Shown: positions 6,310 through 15,230, counted from the stretch's first letter. The stretch is DNA of 64,000 nt from JBCBKU01 sp038521345 (GCA_038521345.1 JBCBKU010000001.1:1-64000), one strand, 5' to 3'. Numbers and translations: made by a program. Notes: a model not told the origin generated them from the letters alone.

Positions 6310-8922
6310 CTAGAAGCGCTCTAGCAGTCGCTTGAGATAGTCGAGTTCTTCTTCGGGGCGGGATTGGTCCGCTGACCGTTCGCGTATCGTATCCAAGAGT
6401 TCGCGCGCCCGGCGATAGACATCTTCGCCTTGCAAGAGCTCTTCCTCGGTCCCGATCGCGCCGTTCTGCCCGGGTTCGCGCCCAAGAGGATCGCGGCGAC
6501 CCATTGGATCGGCCTCGCCTACGGCTTCGCCCTGTTGCCCGTTCTGTTGCTGCTGCTGAGCCAGTTGCTCGCCAAGGGCGCGCATTCCGTCACGCAGCGC
6601 TTCCATCGCCTCCGCTTGGTTGTCGAGTGCGCCGGCAAAATCTTCGTCGCGCAGTGCTTCTTCAGCATCGTCCATCGCACGCCCGGCCCGGTCCAGTGCC
6701 TCGCGTGCGGCCTGACCTTCTTGCGTGCCCGCCCCGGGCAGGTTCTGCTGTTGACGTCCAAGCTCGTTGCGCAGTGCTTGTTGTCGGTCGGCGAGGCTTT
6801 GCTGTCCTTGACCGCCGCCTGGCTGGCCCGGTTGCGGCAATTGACCCTGGCCGTTCTGGCCCTGCTGGGTTCCAGGCTGCTGCCCTTGTCCTTGGTTCTG
6901 GCCCGGAAGTTGGCCCGGTTGCTGCCCTTGCTGGTTCTGGCCCTGTTGCTGGCCCTGCTGACCCTGTTGCTGTTGCCCGGGATTGAACTGGTCTTGAAGG
7001 TCACGGAAGGCTTCGTCTGACAAGCCCTGCTGCTCGCGCAAGGTTTCGGCAAGGCCCTCCATTGCCTGTTGGCCCTGACTTTGTTGGCCATTCTGGCCGG
7101 GCTGCCCCTGCGTAATTTGCATGTTCTCCATCATTTGGCGCAGTTGATCCAACAGGCGCTGGGCTTCCGCCATCCGCCCTTGTTCCATCAGATCCTGAAG
7201 CTCTTGCAACATTTGCTCGAGCTGATCACCGGTGATGGATTCCATGTTTTCGGATTGAGCCTGCGGTTCTCCCTCTTCGCCGGCACGCTCGGCCAGTTGG
7301 CGCATGTAATCCTGCATCGCCTCGCGCAGTTCTTGCATCAACTCCGCGATTTCTTCGTCCGTGGCACCATTTTCGATCGCTTCGGACAGGCGTTCTTGGG
7401 CCCGGCGCAGACGCTCGAGCGCATCGGACAAATCGCCTTCTTCTATCTCGACGGCAATGTCCCAAAGAGCTTGTGCGATCTCATCTCGCGTCTCGTCCGT
7501 CAGGACGCCGAGTTCAGTCGCGGCTTCGAGCCGTCGGATCAGAACGCGCAGTTTCAGATAGGTGGTCTCGGACCGGAAGATGTCCTCAGGTTCGTAGCTG
7601 ACTGCCCGCAAAACATCCGATACGCGACCGGCATTGGTCCGGTTCCAAAGAAGATCGCGTCTTTGCTCGGCGACCGACGCGGCCAATGGGTCGAAGAACC
7701 GTTTGCCCGGAAGCACGGCCGACGCATCAATCGCAACCCCGGTCTGCCCGATGGCGTCTTCGACCATCGCGCGTGCAGTTACCGGAAGCGTGGCCCACGG
7801 ATGTTGCGCCAGTTCTCCAACCAGCGTCTCGTCGAATTCCGACCGATCGCCCGAAATGGTCATCGGCAGATCAAGGATAACAGGCTCGCGCGGTTCCGGC
7901 TCAATAGCCAACCCATAGCGGCGATCGATCCGTGCCAGATCAAGTGTTATTTCAACCCGGCCAGCAATGACGCCGTAGTCATCGCTGGCGCGGAAAGATT
8001 GCCGGAACTCGCCCCCTGCGGTCGCTTCCAGTGATCCGACGAGCGCGATCTCGGGGGCCAGATCCTCAAGCACCGTCACGCTCCAGGTGGCGCCGCCCGG
8101 GCCCTCAACTGCAATAGTCCCGCTTTGAGTGACTGTGAAGCTTTGCGCGGGGTCGGACGCTGCCGAAATATCCGTAGTCTCCCCGGACACCGTCTCGGTG
8201 ATCAAGAGATCGCCAATTTCGCCATAAAGCCGCAGCGTGATAGCGCTTCCTTGAGGAACCGACAATTCACCGGCAGGAATGTCGTTCAGATAAAGGCTCG
8301 GGCGGCCTGTATAGGCCGGTGGCTCGACCCAGCCTTCCCAAGCCGGTCCCGCAGCTAGGGTGTCTCCTTGGGCCGCGCCGAGATCTGCAACAGTCCCCAC
8401 GCGTAAGATTGACCCAAACAACAAGGCGACAACGAAGGCGACAACCGCTACATATCGAAGTGCGTAGGGGTCCCGTGACGCCACGCGAAGGTTAGGTTTG
8501 ACTGCGCGTGCATCGGCGAGCCGGTCAGTCATCCGGGTGACATGGGCCTTCCAAACGGTTTCCGACGCTTCGTCGCCGCGTCCGATAGCCTGAGCATCCG
8601 TAACAGCAGCAATTGGCCGCCCTTTCAAAGTGCGATCCAACCGATCGACGGCCTCGGCGCGCGTGGGCCAGTGAAACACTCGGACGCCCCACACCAATGC
8701 ACCGATTGCTCCAAGGGCGCTCAGGACGACCGCAAACCAAACTACCTCGACCGCCACGCTGTCCTGTACGCCAAGCATTGCAAGGGCAAGCGCAGCAAGG
8801 ATGACCGAGACTAACGGCCAAAACGCGTGGACCACACGTTCTGCAATCAAACCAAGATGGGTGAAGCGGACCGGCCAAGTTAGGCGGTGCGTCGCGTCGC
8901 GCAAAGCATCGATGTCAGGCAT
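6310..8922 (-). CDS. TIGR02302-family (DUF4175) large membrane protein
   Basis: An 870-residue protein. Two or three transmembrane spans lie in the first about 185 residues. A periplasmic region with beta-rich domains follows (GPAWEGWVEPPAYTGRPSLYL and later). Then comes a long, highly charged coiled-coil (LEAATELGVLTDETRDEIAQAL onward), a Gln/Gly-rich tract (about 640-720) and a final helical region. This matches the alphaproteobacterial TIGR02302 family, whose function is unknown. I chose ATG 8922 because GGGAGAG sits just upstream; the frame extends to a TTG at 8949 without such a site. It is the last gene of the argH-lysA operon, 36 bases after lysA. Confidence 0.88.
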   Translation of the reverse strand: MPDIDALRDATHRLTWPVRFTHLGLIAERVVHAFWPLVSVILAALALAMLGVQDSVAVEVVWFAVVLSALGAIGALVWGVRVFHWPTRAEAVDRLDRTLKGRPIAAVTDAQAIGRGDEASETVWKAHVTRMTDRLADARAVKPNLRVASRDPYALRYVAVVAFVVALLFGSILRVGTVADLGAAQGDTLAAGPAWEGWVEPPAYTGRPSLYLNDIPAGELSVPQGSAITLRLYGEIGDLLITETVSGETTDISAASDPAQSFTVTQSGTIAVEGPGGATWSVTVLEDLAPEIALVGSLEATAGGEFRQSFRASDDYGVIAGRVEITLDLARIDRRYGLAIEPEPREPVILDLPMTISGDRSEFDETLVGELAQHPWATLPVTARAMVEDAIGQTGVAIDASAVLPGKRFFDPLAASVAEQRRDLLWNRTNAGRVSDVLRAVSYEPEDIFRSETTYLKLRVLIRRLEAATELGVLTDETRDEIAQALWDIAVEIEEGDLSDALERLRRAQERLSEAIENGATDEEIAELMQELREAMQDYMRQLAERAGEEGEPQAQSENMESITGDQLEQMLQELQDLMEQGRMAEAQRLLDQLRQMMENMQITQGQPGQNGQQSQGQQAMEGLAETLREQQGLSDEAFRDLQDQFNPGQQQQGQQGQQQGQNQQGQQPGQLPGQNQGQGQQPGTQQGQNGQGQLPQPGQPGGGQGQQSLADRQQALRNELGRQQQNLPGAGTQEGQAAREALDRAGRAMDDAEEALRDEDFAGALDNQAEAMEALRDGMRALGEQLAQQQQQNGQQGEAVGEADPMGRRDPLGREPGQNGAIGTEEELLQGEDVYRRARELLDTIRERSADQSRPEEELDYLKRLLERF
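6800..6985 (-). repeat. Gln/Gly/Pro low-complexity tract inside the TIGR02302 gene
   Basis: On the minus strand this segment codes for repeated QGQ, GQNQ, GQQP and GQGQ units for about 60 residues; a shorter Q-rich patch lies near 7045-7115. On the plus strand it appears as imperfect repeats of CTGGCCCTG, TTGCTG and CCTTG. It keeps the reading frame open. Such tracts are flexible linkers and are prone to length variation between strains. Confidence 0.85.
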
Positions 8923-8958
8923 GGGCTCTCCCGTCGGGCCTTTGACCAATATAGGCGC

Positions 8959-10224
8959 TTAAAGCCACACGGGAATGCTATCGCGCTCAATCATCTCGGA
9001 ATAGGTGGGTCTTGCGCGGATGACCGCGAATTGATCGCCCTTCACGAGGACCTCGGGGATAAGAGGGCGGGTATTGTATTCAGAGGCCATGACCGCCCCA
9101 TAGGCGCCTGCGGATCGAAAGGCGACAAGATCACCGGCATTGACCGGCGGCATGGGCCGGGCCCGGGCAAAGGTATCGCCAGTTTCGCAAACAGGGCCGA
9201 CGACGTCGACCGGACCGTAATCCACCCCGGGAGACGGTTCCTTGACGGGCACGATATCATGCCATGCCTCATACATAGCCGGTCGGATAAGGTCGTTCAT
9301 TGCGGCATCGAGGATCAAAAACGTTCGATCAGCGCCGGACTTCACGTAGATCGTGCGCGCAACAAGGATCCCTGCGTTTCCGGCAATCATCCGCCCGGGC
9401 TCGATTTCGATCTCGCAGCCAAGATGTCCGACGGTTCGCCGGACCACGTCGCCGTATTCCGTGGGCAATGGTGGCGCTTCATTCGATCGTGCGTATGGAA
9501 TCCCAAGGCCGCCACCAAGGTCGAGGCGCTGAATGTCATGACCTTCGGCGCGGAGCCGGATGGTGAGTTCAGCCACTTTGTCATAGGCGGCTTCGAACGG
9601 CGCCAGATCCGTTAACTGCGAGCCTATATGCACGTCTATCCCGACGACCTTGATACCCGGAAGTCGGGCAGCCAACGCATAGACCGACTCGGCCCTGTCG
9701 ATGGGAATGCCGAACTTGTTCTCGGCTTTCCCAGTTGCAATCTTGGCGTGGGTGCGCGCATCGACATCCGGATTAACGCGAATGGTGACCGGCACTTCGG
9801 CTCCCATTTCGGCAGCGACGCCGGACAAAGCCTCCAGTTCCGGTTCGCTTTCCACGTTGACCTGACGCAAACCGCCCTCGATTGCCGCACGCATCTCGGC
9901 CTGTGTCTTGCCGACGCCCGAGAACACGATCCGGTCGCCCGGGACCCCCGCGGCGCGCGCGCGCGCGTATTCGCCGCCCGAGACGACGTCCATTCCCGCG
10001 CCCAGATCACCCATTAGTTTGATGATGGCCTGGTTCGAGTTGGCTTTCATGGCGTAGCAGACGAGGTGGTCCAATCCATCAAGCGCCTCGTCAAACAGTC
10101 GGTAGTGGCGTTCGAACGTGGCCGAGGAATAGCAGTAGAACGGGGTGCCGACTGTGGTTGCGATATCGGCCACGGGCACGCTCTCGGCGTGAAGGGCGCC
10201 GCTTTGATAAAGAAAATGATCCAT
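8959..10224 (-). CDS. lysA: Diaminopimelate decarboxylase
   Basis: A 421-residue PLP enzyme that makes L-lysine from meso-diaminopimelate, the last step of lysine synthesis. The PLP lysine is in VCYAMKANSN (about Lys60). HIGSQ and the LDLGGGLGIPY phosphate-binding glycine loop follow, and the C-terminal barrel carries PVCETGDTF with the substrate cysteine, then SAGAYG. ATG 10224 overlaps the stop of the DUF2834 gene as TAATG, and the N-terminus MDHFLYQSGALHAE fits the family; the longer frame is rejected. It belongs to an operon with argH and two small lipoprotein genes, joining arginine and lysine end steps. Confidence 0.96.
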   Translation of the reverse strand: MDHFLYQSGALHAESVPVADIATTVGTPFYCYSSATFERHYRLFDEALDGLDHLVCYAMKANSNQAIIKLMGDLGAGMDVVSGGEYARARAAGVPGDRIVFSGVGKTQAEMRAAIEGGLRQVNVESEPELEALSGVAAEMGAEVPVTIRVNPDVDARTHAKIATGKAENKFGIPIDRAESVYALAARLPGIKVVGIDVHIGSQLTDLAPFEAAYDKVAELTIRLRAEGHDIQRLDLGGGLGIPYARSNEAPPLPTEYGDVVRRTVGHLGCEIEIEPGRMIAGNAGILVARTIYVKSGADRTFLILDAAMNDLIRPAMYEAWHDIVPVKEPSPGVDYGPVDVVGPVCETGDTFARARPMPPVNAGDLVAFRSAGAYGAVMASEYNTRPLIPEVLVKGDQFAVIRARPTYSEMIERDSIPVWL

Positions 10225-10541
10225 TAGGTAATTGGCCGGAGACGCAGGAAGAGATACAGTGGAAGCCCGCAGGAAACACCGATGCAGAAAGTCGCTGGAA
10301 TGGCGATCAGTCCGATCCAATTCTTGCGAACGAATGTTTCAGATACGATCCAGATTGTCAGTGCAATGGCCGCGATAGTCAGGTCCCATACAAGACCCGT
10401 CGTGGATGCATTAACCCACCAGGCGTCGATGAGCCCGGACAATCCGGTATCGGTTTCCCGCATGTAGGTGACGAACCAGTACATGGGGTGGATTGCCCCC
10501 CAGACGGCCAGCCCGAGAAAAATCATCCGGATGGGTGCCAT
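10224..10541 (-). CDS. DUF2834-like small membrane protein
   Basis: A 105-residue protein with three predicted transmembrane helices (about 5-22, 48-66, 74-99) and short charged loops. The pattern GAIHPMYWFVTYMRETD and the spacing of helices resemble the DUF2834 family, which has no known role. ATG 10541 shares bases with the TGA of the preceding lipoprotein gene (TGATG), and its stop overlaps lysA (TAATG), so translation is tightly coupled. Its position between small lipoproteins and lysA suggests an envelope function rather than an amino-acid enzyme. Confidence 0.8.
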   Translation of the reverse strand: MAPIRMIFLGLAVWGAIHPMYWFVTYMRETDTGLSGLIDAWWVNASTTGLVWDLTIAAIALTIWIVSETFVRKNWIGLIAIPATFCIGVSCGLPLYLFLRLRPIT

Positions 10542-10678
10542 CAGAGCCGACCGGAGATTCCGATGGACGCGGATCCGCTAACCGTGACACCCGATTGGGT
10601 CTTGGGTTGGGGGGCGCCGTCCACACCGCACGCCGCGAGAGCCAGAAGAAAGACAATAAATAGTAAGAGCCGGGTCAT
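10541..10678 (-). CDS. Small lipoprotein, possibly LptM (YifL)-like
   Basis: A 45-residue protein. A short basic start (MTRLLL) and hydrophobic core lead to the lipobox LALAAC, with Cys17 expected to be lipidated; a Gly/Ser-rich tail follows. After the cysteine it reads GVDGAPQPK, which resembles the CGxKGPLxxP start of LptM/YifL. LptM is a small lipoprotein that aids assembly of the LPS translocon LptD and is often encoded beside lysA or dapF in other proteobacteria. The match is short, so this is inference. ATG 10678 overlaps the stop of the preceding lipoprotein (ATGA), and its TGA overlaps DUF2834. Confidence 0.75.
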   Translation of the reverse strand: MTRLLLFIVFLLALAACGVDGAPQPKTQSGVTVSGSASIGISGRL

Positions 10679-10830
10679 GGGGTCACCGTTACGCCGACAT
10701 CGCCGACCCGTCCACTGACCGAGGGTGAAACCGAGATCCCGTCACCGCCAAGTCTCAGGTTCGCGCCGAGTGTCGGATTTTCGCAGGCCGCAAGGACCAA
10801 CAGGGCAAGGGATAGAAGAAGGCGCGTCAC
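10675..10830 (-). CDS. Small lipoprotein (tandem paralogue or partner of the next gene)
   Basis: A 51-residue protein starting with GTG at 10830, which overlaps the argH stop as GTGA. The signal is MTRLLLSLALLVLAAC, with the lipobox LAAC and acceptor Cys16. The mature tail (ENPTLGANLRLGGDGISVSPSVSGRVGDVGV, read in parts) is rich in Gly, Ser and Val and may form beta structure. Its signal closely resembles that of the next gene, so the two may be an old tandem duplication. Residue 2 after the lipidated Cys is Glu, not Asp, so export to the outer membrane is expected. Function unknown. Confidence 0.75.
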   Translation of the reverse strand: MTRLLLSLALLVLAACENPTLGANLRLGGDGISVSPSVSGRVGDVGVTVTP

Positions 10831-12221
10831 AGAATTTCCCTCCAACGGGCGATCTGGCGGCGTACCTCGCTAGGCGCCGTTCCACCATAGGACGTACGGC
10901 TGTTGACGGAATTGTCGACACCTAGAACAGCATAGACGCCTTCCGAAATGCCGGAATGCGCGGCTTTCATCTCGTCAATCGACAGGTCCGGCAGGTCAAC
11001 GCCGCGTGCCTCGGCGGCGGCCACAAGGGATCCGGTGATGTGATGGGCTTCACGGAAAGGGAGCGCAAGCTCGCGAACCAGCCAGTCCGCCAGATCCGTG
11101 GCGGTCGAGAATCCCGAGGCCGCGGCAGACTTCAGGGCGTCGCGGTTTGCGGTCATGTCGCGGATCATCCCCTCGGTTGCGCTCAGAGCAAGAAGATAAT
11201 TATCGGCCGCGTCGAACACGGGTTCTTTGTCTTCCTGCATGTCCTTGGAGTAGGTCAGGGGCAGCCCCTTCATCACAGTGAAGAGGCCGACAGTCGCACC
11301 CAGAATGCGCCCGATTTTTGCCCGGACAAGCTCTGCCGCATCGGGGTTCTTCTTTTGCGGCATGATCGACGAGCCGGTGGAAAAACGGTCCGAAAGACGC
11401 ACGAAACGGAATTGTGCGGACGACCATATGACGATCTCTTCGGCAAGCCGCGACAAATGCATTGCCGAAATCGAAACGGCCGAAAGAAATTCGAGCGCAA
11501 AATCTCGGTCCGCAACGGCGTCAAGTGAATTCGCCATCGGACGTTCAAAACCGAGCGCCGCAGCGGTCATGTCGCGATCGATCGGAAAGGACGTGCCAGC
11601 CAGTGCCGCAGCGCCGAGTGGACTTTCGTTCATTCTGTTGCGCGCATCTTGTAGCCGTCCGCGATCACGGCCGAGCATCTCAACGTAGGCCATCATGTGA
11701 TGACCCCACGTCACCGGCTGAGCCGTTTGCAAATGTGTGAAACCGGGCATCACCCAATCGGCCCCGGCCTCAGCCTGATCCACAAGCGCATGCATTGTGG
11801 CCGTAAGGCCCGCAATCGCGTCGTCCGTTCGGTCGCGCACCCAAAGCCGAAAATCTGTCGCGATCTGATCGTTACGGCTGCGGCCTGTGTGCAAGCGCCG
11901 CGCAGGTTCCCCGATTAGCTCTGCCAACCGAGCCTCGACATTCATATGGATGTCTTCGAGCTCTGCCGAGAATTCGAACTCTCCGGCCTTGATCTCTGAC
12001 AAGACCGTGAGGAGACCTTCCCGGATCGCCGCGGCGTCCGTATCACTAATAATGCCCGCGGTTGCCAACATGGCCGCATGGGCCCGTGATCCTGCGATGT
12101 CCTGAGTGGCGAGCCGTTGGTCGAACCCAATCGAAGCGTTGATGGCCTGCATCAATGCGTCGGGTCCAACCGCAAAACGTCCGCCCCACATGGCATTTGC
12201 GGTTTCATCGGTCTTGGTCAA
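10827..12221 (-). CDS. argH: Argininosuccinate lyase
   Basis: A 464-residue enzyme of the fumarase/aspartase superfamily. It splits argininosuccinate into arginine and fumarate, the last step of arginine synthesis. The family signature is GSSIMPQKKNPD, and MWGGRF, TGRSRND and HLQTAQPVTWGHH are all present. The family N-terminus is a short polar run before MWGGRF, which favours TTG 12221 (LTKTDETANAMWGGRF); ATG 12191 is the alternative. Neither has a good Shine-Dalgarno, and the start region faces the ribosome site of divergent tlpA across about 15 bases. It leads a six-gene operon ending in TIGR02302. Confidence 0.95.
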   Translation of the reverse strand: MTKTDETANAMWGGRFAVGPDALMQAINASIGFDQRLATQDIAGSRAHAAMLATAGIISDTDAAAIREGLLTVLSEIKAGEFEFSAELEDIHMNVEARLAELIGEPARRLHTGRSRNDQIATDFRLWVRDRTDDAIAGLTATMHALVDQAEAGADWVMPGFTHLQTAQPVTWGHHMMAYVEMLGRDRGRLQDARNRMNESPLGAAALAGTSFPIDRDMTAAALGFERPMANSLDAVADRDFALEFLSAVSISAMHLSRLAEEIVIWSSAQFRFVRLSDRFSTGSSIMPQKKNPDAAELVRAKIGRILGATVGLFTVMKGLPLTYSKDMQEDKEPVFDAADNYLLALSATEGMIRDMTANRDALKSAAASGFSTATDLADWLVRELALPFREAHHITGSLVAAAEARGVDLPDLSIDEMKAAHSGISEGVYAVLGVDNSVNSRTSYGGTAPSEVRRQIARWREIL

Positions 12222-12235
12222 CGCTCGGAGGTCCC

Positions 12236-12796
12236 ATGTCGTTCTTACGTTCCGCCGTCCTCTACACGGCCATTCTGGCTGGTGCAAACGCGGCACTCGC
12301 CGATCTAGATGCGGCCGAGGCCATGCGTGAAGGTGATATGAAAAAACTCGTCTTTCATTCTGAGCCGATGGAAGTCAGCTCCGGCACATTCACGGATGCA
12401 GAGGGCACGGAGTACAGTCTGGCAGACTGGAACGGCAAATATGTCCTTCTCAACTTCTGGGCCACATGGTGCGCGCCCTGCCGAAAGGAGATGCCAGCGT
12501 TGGATGAGCTTCAAACCCAGTTCAAGGGGGACCGGTTCGAGGTTCTGACAGTTGCCACGGGCCGCAATCCCTTGCCGTCGATCAGACGGTTCTTTGACGA
12601 AGTAGAGATCGAGGGCCTTCCAATCCTCCTGGATCCAACCCAATCCTTTGCCCGCGAGATGGCAGTGCTCGGGTTGCCGATTACAGTTCTCATTGATCCC
12701 AAGGGTCGAGAGATTGCCCGCATGCGCGGCGACGCTGACTGGGCAAGCGACAACGCAAAGGCGATTGTGGCCACACTGATCGGCTCCGACGGTTAG
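12236..12796 (+). CDS. tlpA: TlpA-like periplasmic thioredoxin
   Basis: A 186-residue thiol-disulfide protein. A signal peptide or N-terminal anchor covers about 1-22 (ending near ANAALA). The thioredoxin fold has the active site WATWCAPC (Cys79, Cys82) and the cis-proline loop GLPITVLIDPKG. The family reduces periplasmic disulfides, for instance for cytochrome c or oxidase copper centres. GGAGG at 12227-12231 sits four bases before ATG 12236 and fixes this start; an upstream frame overlaps argH and is rejected. Divergent from argH with almost no intergenic space, so the promoters must lie inside each other's coding starts. Confidence 0.9.
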   Translation: MSFLRSAVLYTAILAGANAALADLDAAEAMREGDMKKLVFHSEPMEVSSGTFTDAEGTEYSLADWNGKYVLLNFWATWCAPCRKEMPALDELQTQFKGDRFEVLTVATGRNPLPSIRRFFDEVEIEGLPILLDPTQSFAREMAVLGLPITVLIDPKGREIARMRGDADWASDNAKAIVATLIGSDG

Positions 12797-12860
12797 ACAG
12801 TGCCTCTTCACGGATTGTTAGAGCGGGTTGGTCATATCTCTTCTTAAAGGAGAGACGACC

Positions 12861-13703
12861 ATGACCGAACCGCTCCCGCCGAGTTCGCCGTACCCGTCCA
12901 GTATGGTAAGTGATCCGTTGACTGAGGCGGTAGCGAGCCGCGAAACGAACATGCCGAACGTGGTTGAACGCGCCATTCTGACCGGCAATGTCGCACTTGC
13001 CTACCAACCGGTGGTCCAGTCCCGCAGCATGACACGATTGGCGTTCTACGAAGGTCTCTTGCGGGTGATGGATGAGAGCGGCCGCGTGATTCCCGCACGG
13101 GAATTCATTCATCATGTCGAGACGTCCGAGCTCGGTCGCATCCTCGATTGCCTGGCTCTCGAACACGGAACGCGTGCGCTGGCCGAGCACCCGAGGTTGC
13201 GGCTCGCCATCAACATGTCTGCCCGATCGATCGGCTACAAGCGGTGGCACGAGACGCTGGAGCGGGGTCTCGGCCTTGGGCCGACTGTTGGTGAACGGCT
13301 AATCCTCGAGATCACAGAAAGCTCGGTCGTCATGATGCCCGAGGTTGTTTCAGCGATGATGATTGATCTGCAGGCGCAGGGCGTCACATTCGCGATGGAC
13401 GATTTCGGGGCTGGGTACACGGCAATCAGATACTTCAAAGAGTTTGTGTTCGATGCGATCAAGATTGACGGCCAGTTCGTCAAGGGAATTGCCAATGACC
13501 CCAACAATCAGGTGCTGACCACTGCTCTTGTCTCGATTGCGCGCCAGTTCGAGATGTTCACCGTGGCTGAATTTGTCGAGAACGCCGATGATGCCGCCTA
13601 TCTCGCATCAATCGGGATCGACTGTTTGCAAGGGTACTACTTCGGCGCACCGACGCTGAAGCCCGTGTGGCAACCCGAAGGACCCGCGCGCCAGGCTGGT
13701 TGA
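12861..13703 (+). CDS. EAL-domain cyclic-di-GMP phosphodiesterase
   Basis: A 280-residue soluble protein, nearly all EAL domain. Every catalytic element is present in variant form: YEGLLR (Glu64 of the ExL motif), INMSARS (Asn), LEITESS (Glu), MDDFGAGY (the two metal Asp), IKIDGQF (Lys), AEFVEN and LQGYYFG (Gln). It should hydrolyse c-di-GMP to pGpG. No sensor domain or membrane span is seen, so its control is not evident. ATG 12861 follows AAAGGAGAG at proper spacing; an earlier in-frame ATG at 12828 lacks this. It lies between tlpA and phaA on the same strand but appears to be a separate unit. Confidence 0.9.
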   Translation: MTEPLPPSSPYPSSMVSDPLTEAVASRETNMPNVVERAILTGNVALAYQPVVQSRSMTRLAFYEGLLRVMDESGRVIPAREFIHHVETSELGRILDCLALEHGTRALAEHPRLRLAINMSARSIGYKRWHETLERGLGLGPTVGERLILEITESSVVMMPEVVSAMMIDLQAQGVTFAMDDFGAGYTAIRYFKEFVFDAIKIDGQFVKGIANDPNNQVLTTALVSIARQFEMFTVAEFVENADDAAYLASIGIDCLQGYYFGAPTLKPVWQPEGPARQAG

Positions 13704-13958
13704 ACGGTCTGCGGTACCGTCGGTTTGGCTCGCCTCCGAAACACATTTTACGGACCCTAATCAGAGCGCTCTTGCGTCCTTGATAAAGGCGCATCTCACG
13801 TTCGCTCTTCTCAGTCTTGACCCGGTTGAGGCCATCGCCTCTAAAGGTTGCAGGCAGCGGAGGAACCGCGCCCGCCACCGAGCCCGCGCCGACGCGCTTC
13901 ATGGTGGCAGAGCCCCGGAGGCGCGCATTTTTGCGCCGATGAAATCAGGAGACCCCAA
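13704..13958. other. Intergenic region upstream of phaA
   Basis: 255 bases between the EAL gene and phaA. I see no open frame with a ribosome site and no strong T-tailed terminator. A short hairpin (GGCGC 13920-13924, loop, GCGCC 13933-13937) lies just before the phaA ribosome site AGGAGA and could affect translation of phaA. The region presumably holds the phaA-phaB promoter. Confidence 0.5.
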
Positions 13959-15134
13959 GTGACACATGTCGTCATCGCGTCCGCCGCACGAACGCCGGTT
14001 GGAAGCTTCAGTGGTGCCTTCGCCGCGACGCCTGCCCATGACCTGGGTTCGACGGTTCTCGAGGCCGTCGTGGACCGTGCCGGCGTTGACAAGGCAGAGG
14101 TTTCCGAAACGATCCTCGGGCAAGTGCTCTCCGCCGGGCAGGGGCAGAACCCTGCACGACAGGCCCATGTGAACGCGGGTCTTCCGATCGAGAGTGCAGC
14201 GTGGGGGATCAATCAGGTGTGCGGTTCGGGACTTAGGGCCGTTGCACTTGGTGCTCAGCACATTCAACTAGGCGACGCCAACGTCGTCGCGGCGGGCGGA
14301 CAGGAAAACATGTCGCTTAGCCCGCACGTCTCTCATCTCCGGGCGGGCCACAAGATGGGCGACGTCAAGTTTATCGATTCGATGATCCGTGATGGTCTCT
14401 GGGATGCTTTTAATGGGTATCACATGGGGCAGACGGCTGAAAACGTCGCCGAGAAATGGCAGATCAGCCGCGATCAACAGGATGAGTTCGCCGTCGCTAG
14501 CCAGAACAAAGCGGAAGCCGCCCAGAAAGAAGGCCGGTTCAAGGATGAGATTGTAGCGTTCACCGTCAAGCATCGAAAAGGCGACATCATCGTGGAAGAC
14601 GATGAGTACATTCGGCATGGCGCGACGATCGATGCCATGCAGAAGCTGCGCCCGGCCTTTATCAGGGACGGCACGGTAACCGCTGCGAACGCGTCGGGGC
14701 TGAATGACGGGGCCGCCGCAGTTCTGCTGATGTCGGCTTCGGATGCAGAGAAACGCGGGATCGAACCGCTTGGCCGCATTGCCGCTTATGCCACGGCGGG
14801 GCTTGATCCGGCCATCATGGGCGTCGGACCGATCCATGCGAGCCGAAAGGCACTCGGTAAAGCGGGATGGAAGGTCGACGATCTCGACCTGGTCGAGGCC
14901 AATGAAGCCTTCGCTGCCCAAGCGTGCGCTGTGAACAAGGATATGGGTTGGGATCCGTCGATCGTGAACGTCAACGGTGGAGCAATTGCAATCGGTCACC
15001 CGATCGGTGCATCGGGTGCACGCGTTCTGAACACTCTGCTCTTTGAGATGAAGCGACGTGACGCGAAAAAAGGGCTCGCCACGCTCTGTATCGGTGGCGG
15101 GATGGGTGTTGCCCTCTGCGTCGAACGGGACTGA
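13959..15134 (+). CDS. phaA: Acetyl-CoA acetyltransferase (beta-ketothiolase)
   Basis: A 391-residue biosynthetic thiolase that condenses two acetyl-CoA into acetoacetyl-CoA, the first step of polyhydroxybutyrate synthesis. The nucleophile is Cys88 in NQVCGSGLRAV. The C-terminal GGAIAIGHPIGASGAR holds the catalytic His and CIGGGMGVAL the second Cys. The start is GTG 13959, preceded by AGGAGA; the family begins THVVIASAARTPVG. A longer frame from 13848 adds a Pro/Arg-rich tail of no family likeness and is rejected. phaB follows 96 bases later, so the pair is one operon. No synthase (phaC) or phasin gene is in the window. Confidence 0.95.
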   Translation: MTHVVIASAARTPVGSFSGAFAATPAHDLGSTVLEAVVDRAGVDKAEVSETILGQVLSAGQGQNPARQAHVNAGLPIESAAWGINQVCGSGLRAVALGAQHIQLGDANVVAAGGQENMSLSPHVSHLRAGHKMGDVKFIDSMIRDGLWDAFNGYHMGQTAENVAEKWQISRDQQDEFAVASQNKAEAAQKEGRFKDEIVAFTVKHRKGDIIVEDDEYIRHGATIDAMQKLRPAFIRDGTVTAANASGLNDGAAAVLLMSASDAEKRGIEPLGRIAAYATAGLDPAIMGVGPIHASRKALGKAGWKVDDLDLVEANEAFAAQACAVNKDMGWDPSIVNVNGGAIAIGHPIGASGARVLNTLLFEMKRRDAKKGLATLCIGGGMGVALCVERD

Positions 15135-15230
15135 TCCAGATCAGAGCGCGGGCGGAACAACCACGCCAAGATCGTCAGGGCGCGCGCCAGAACGTGCCCC
15201 GACGCGAACCAAGATTCAGGGAGGATACTG

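Noticed and set aside
7069..8034. Plus-strand open frame of 321 codons within the TIGR02302 gene
   Set aside because: It is antisense to a well-supported gene; its composition mirrors the sense codons, and no motif or ribosome site is seen.
12690..13250. Minus-strand open frame of 186 codons between tlpA and the EAL gene
   Set aside because: It overlaps both genes on the opposite strand, and the EAL frame has complete catalytic motifs.
13920..13937. Terminator before phaA
   Set aside because: The stem is only five base pairs and the T-run is in the loop rather than after the stem, so it is not a convincing terminator.
14268..14999. Minus-strand open frame of 243 codons over phaA
   Set aside because: Antisense to a thiolase with all catalytic residues; no ribosome site.
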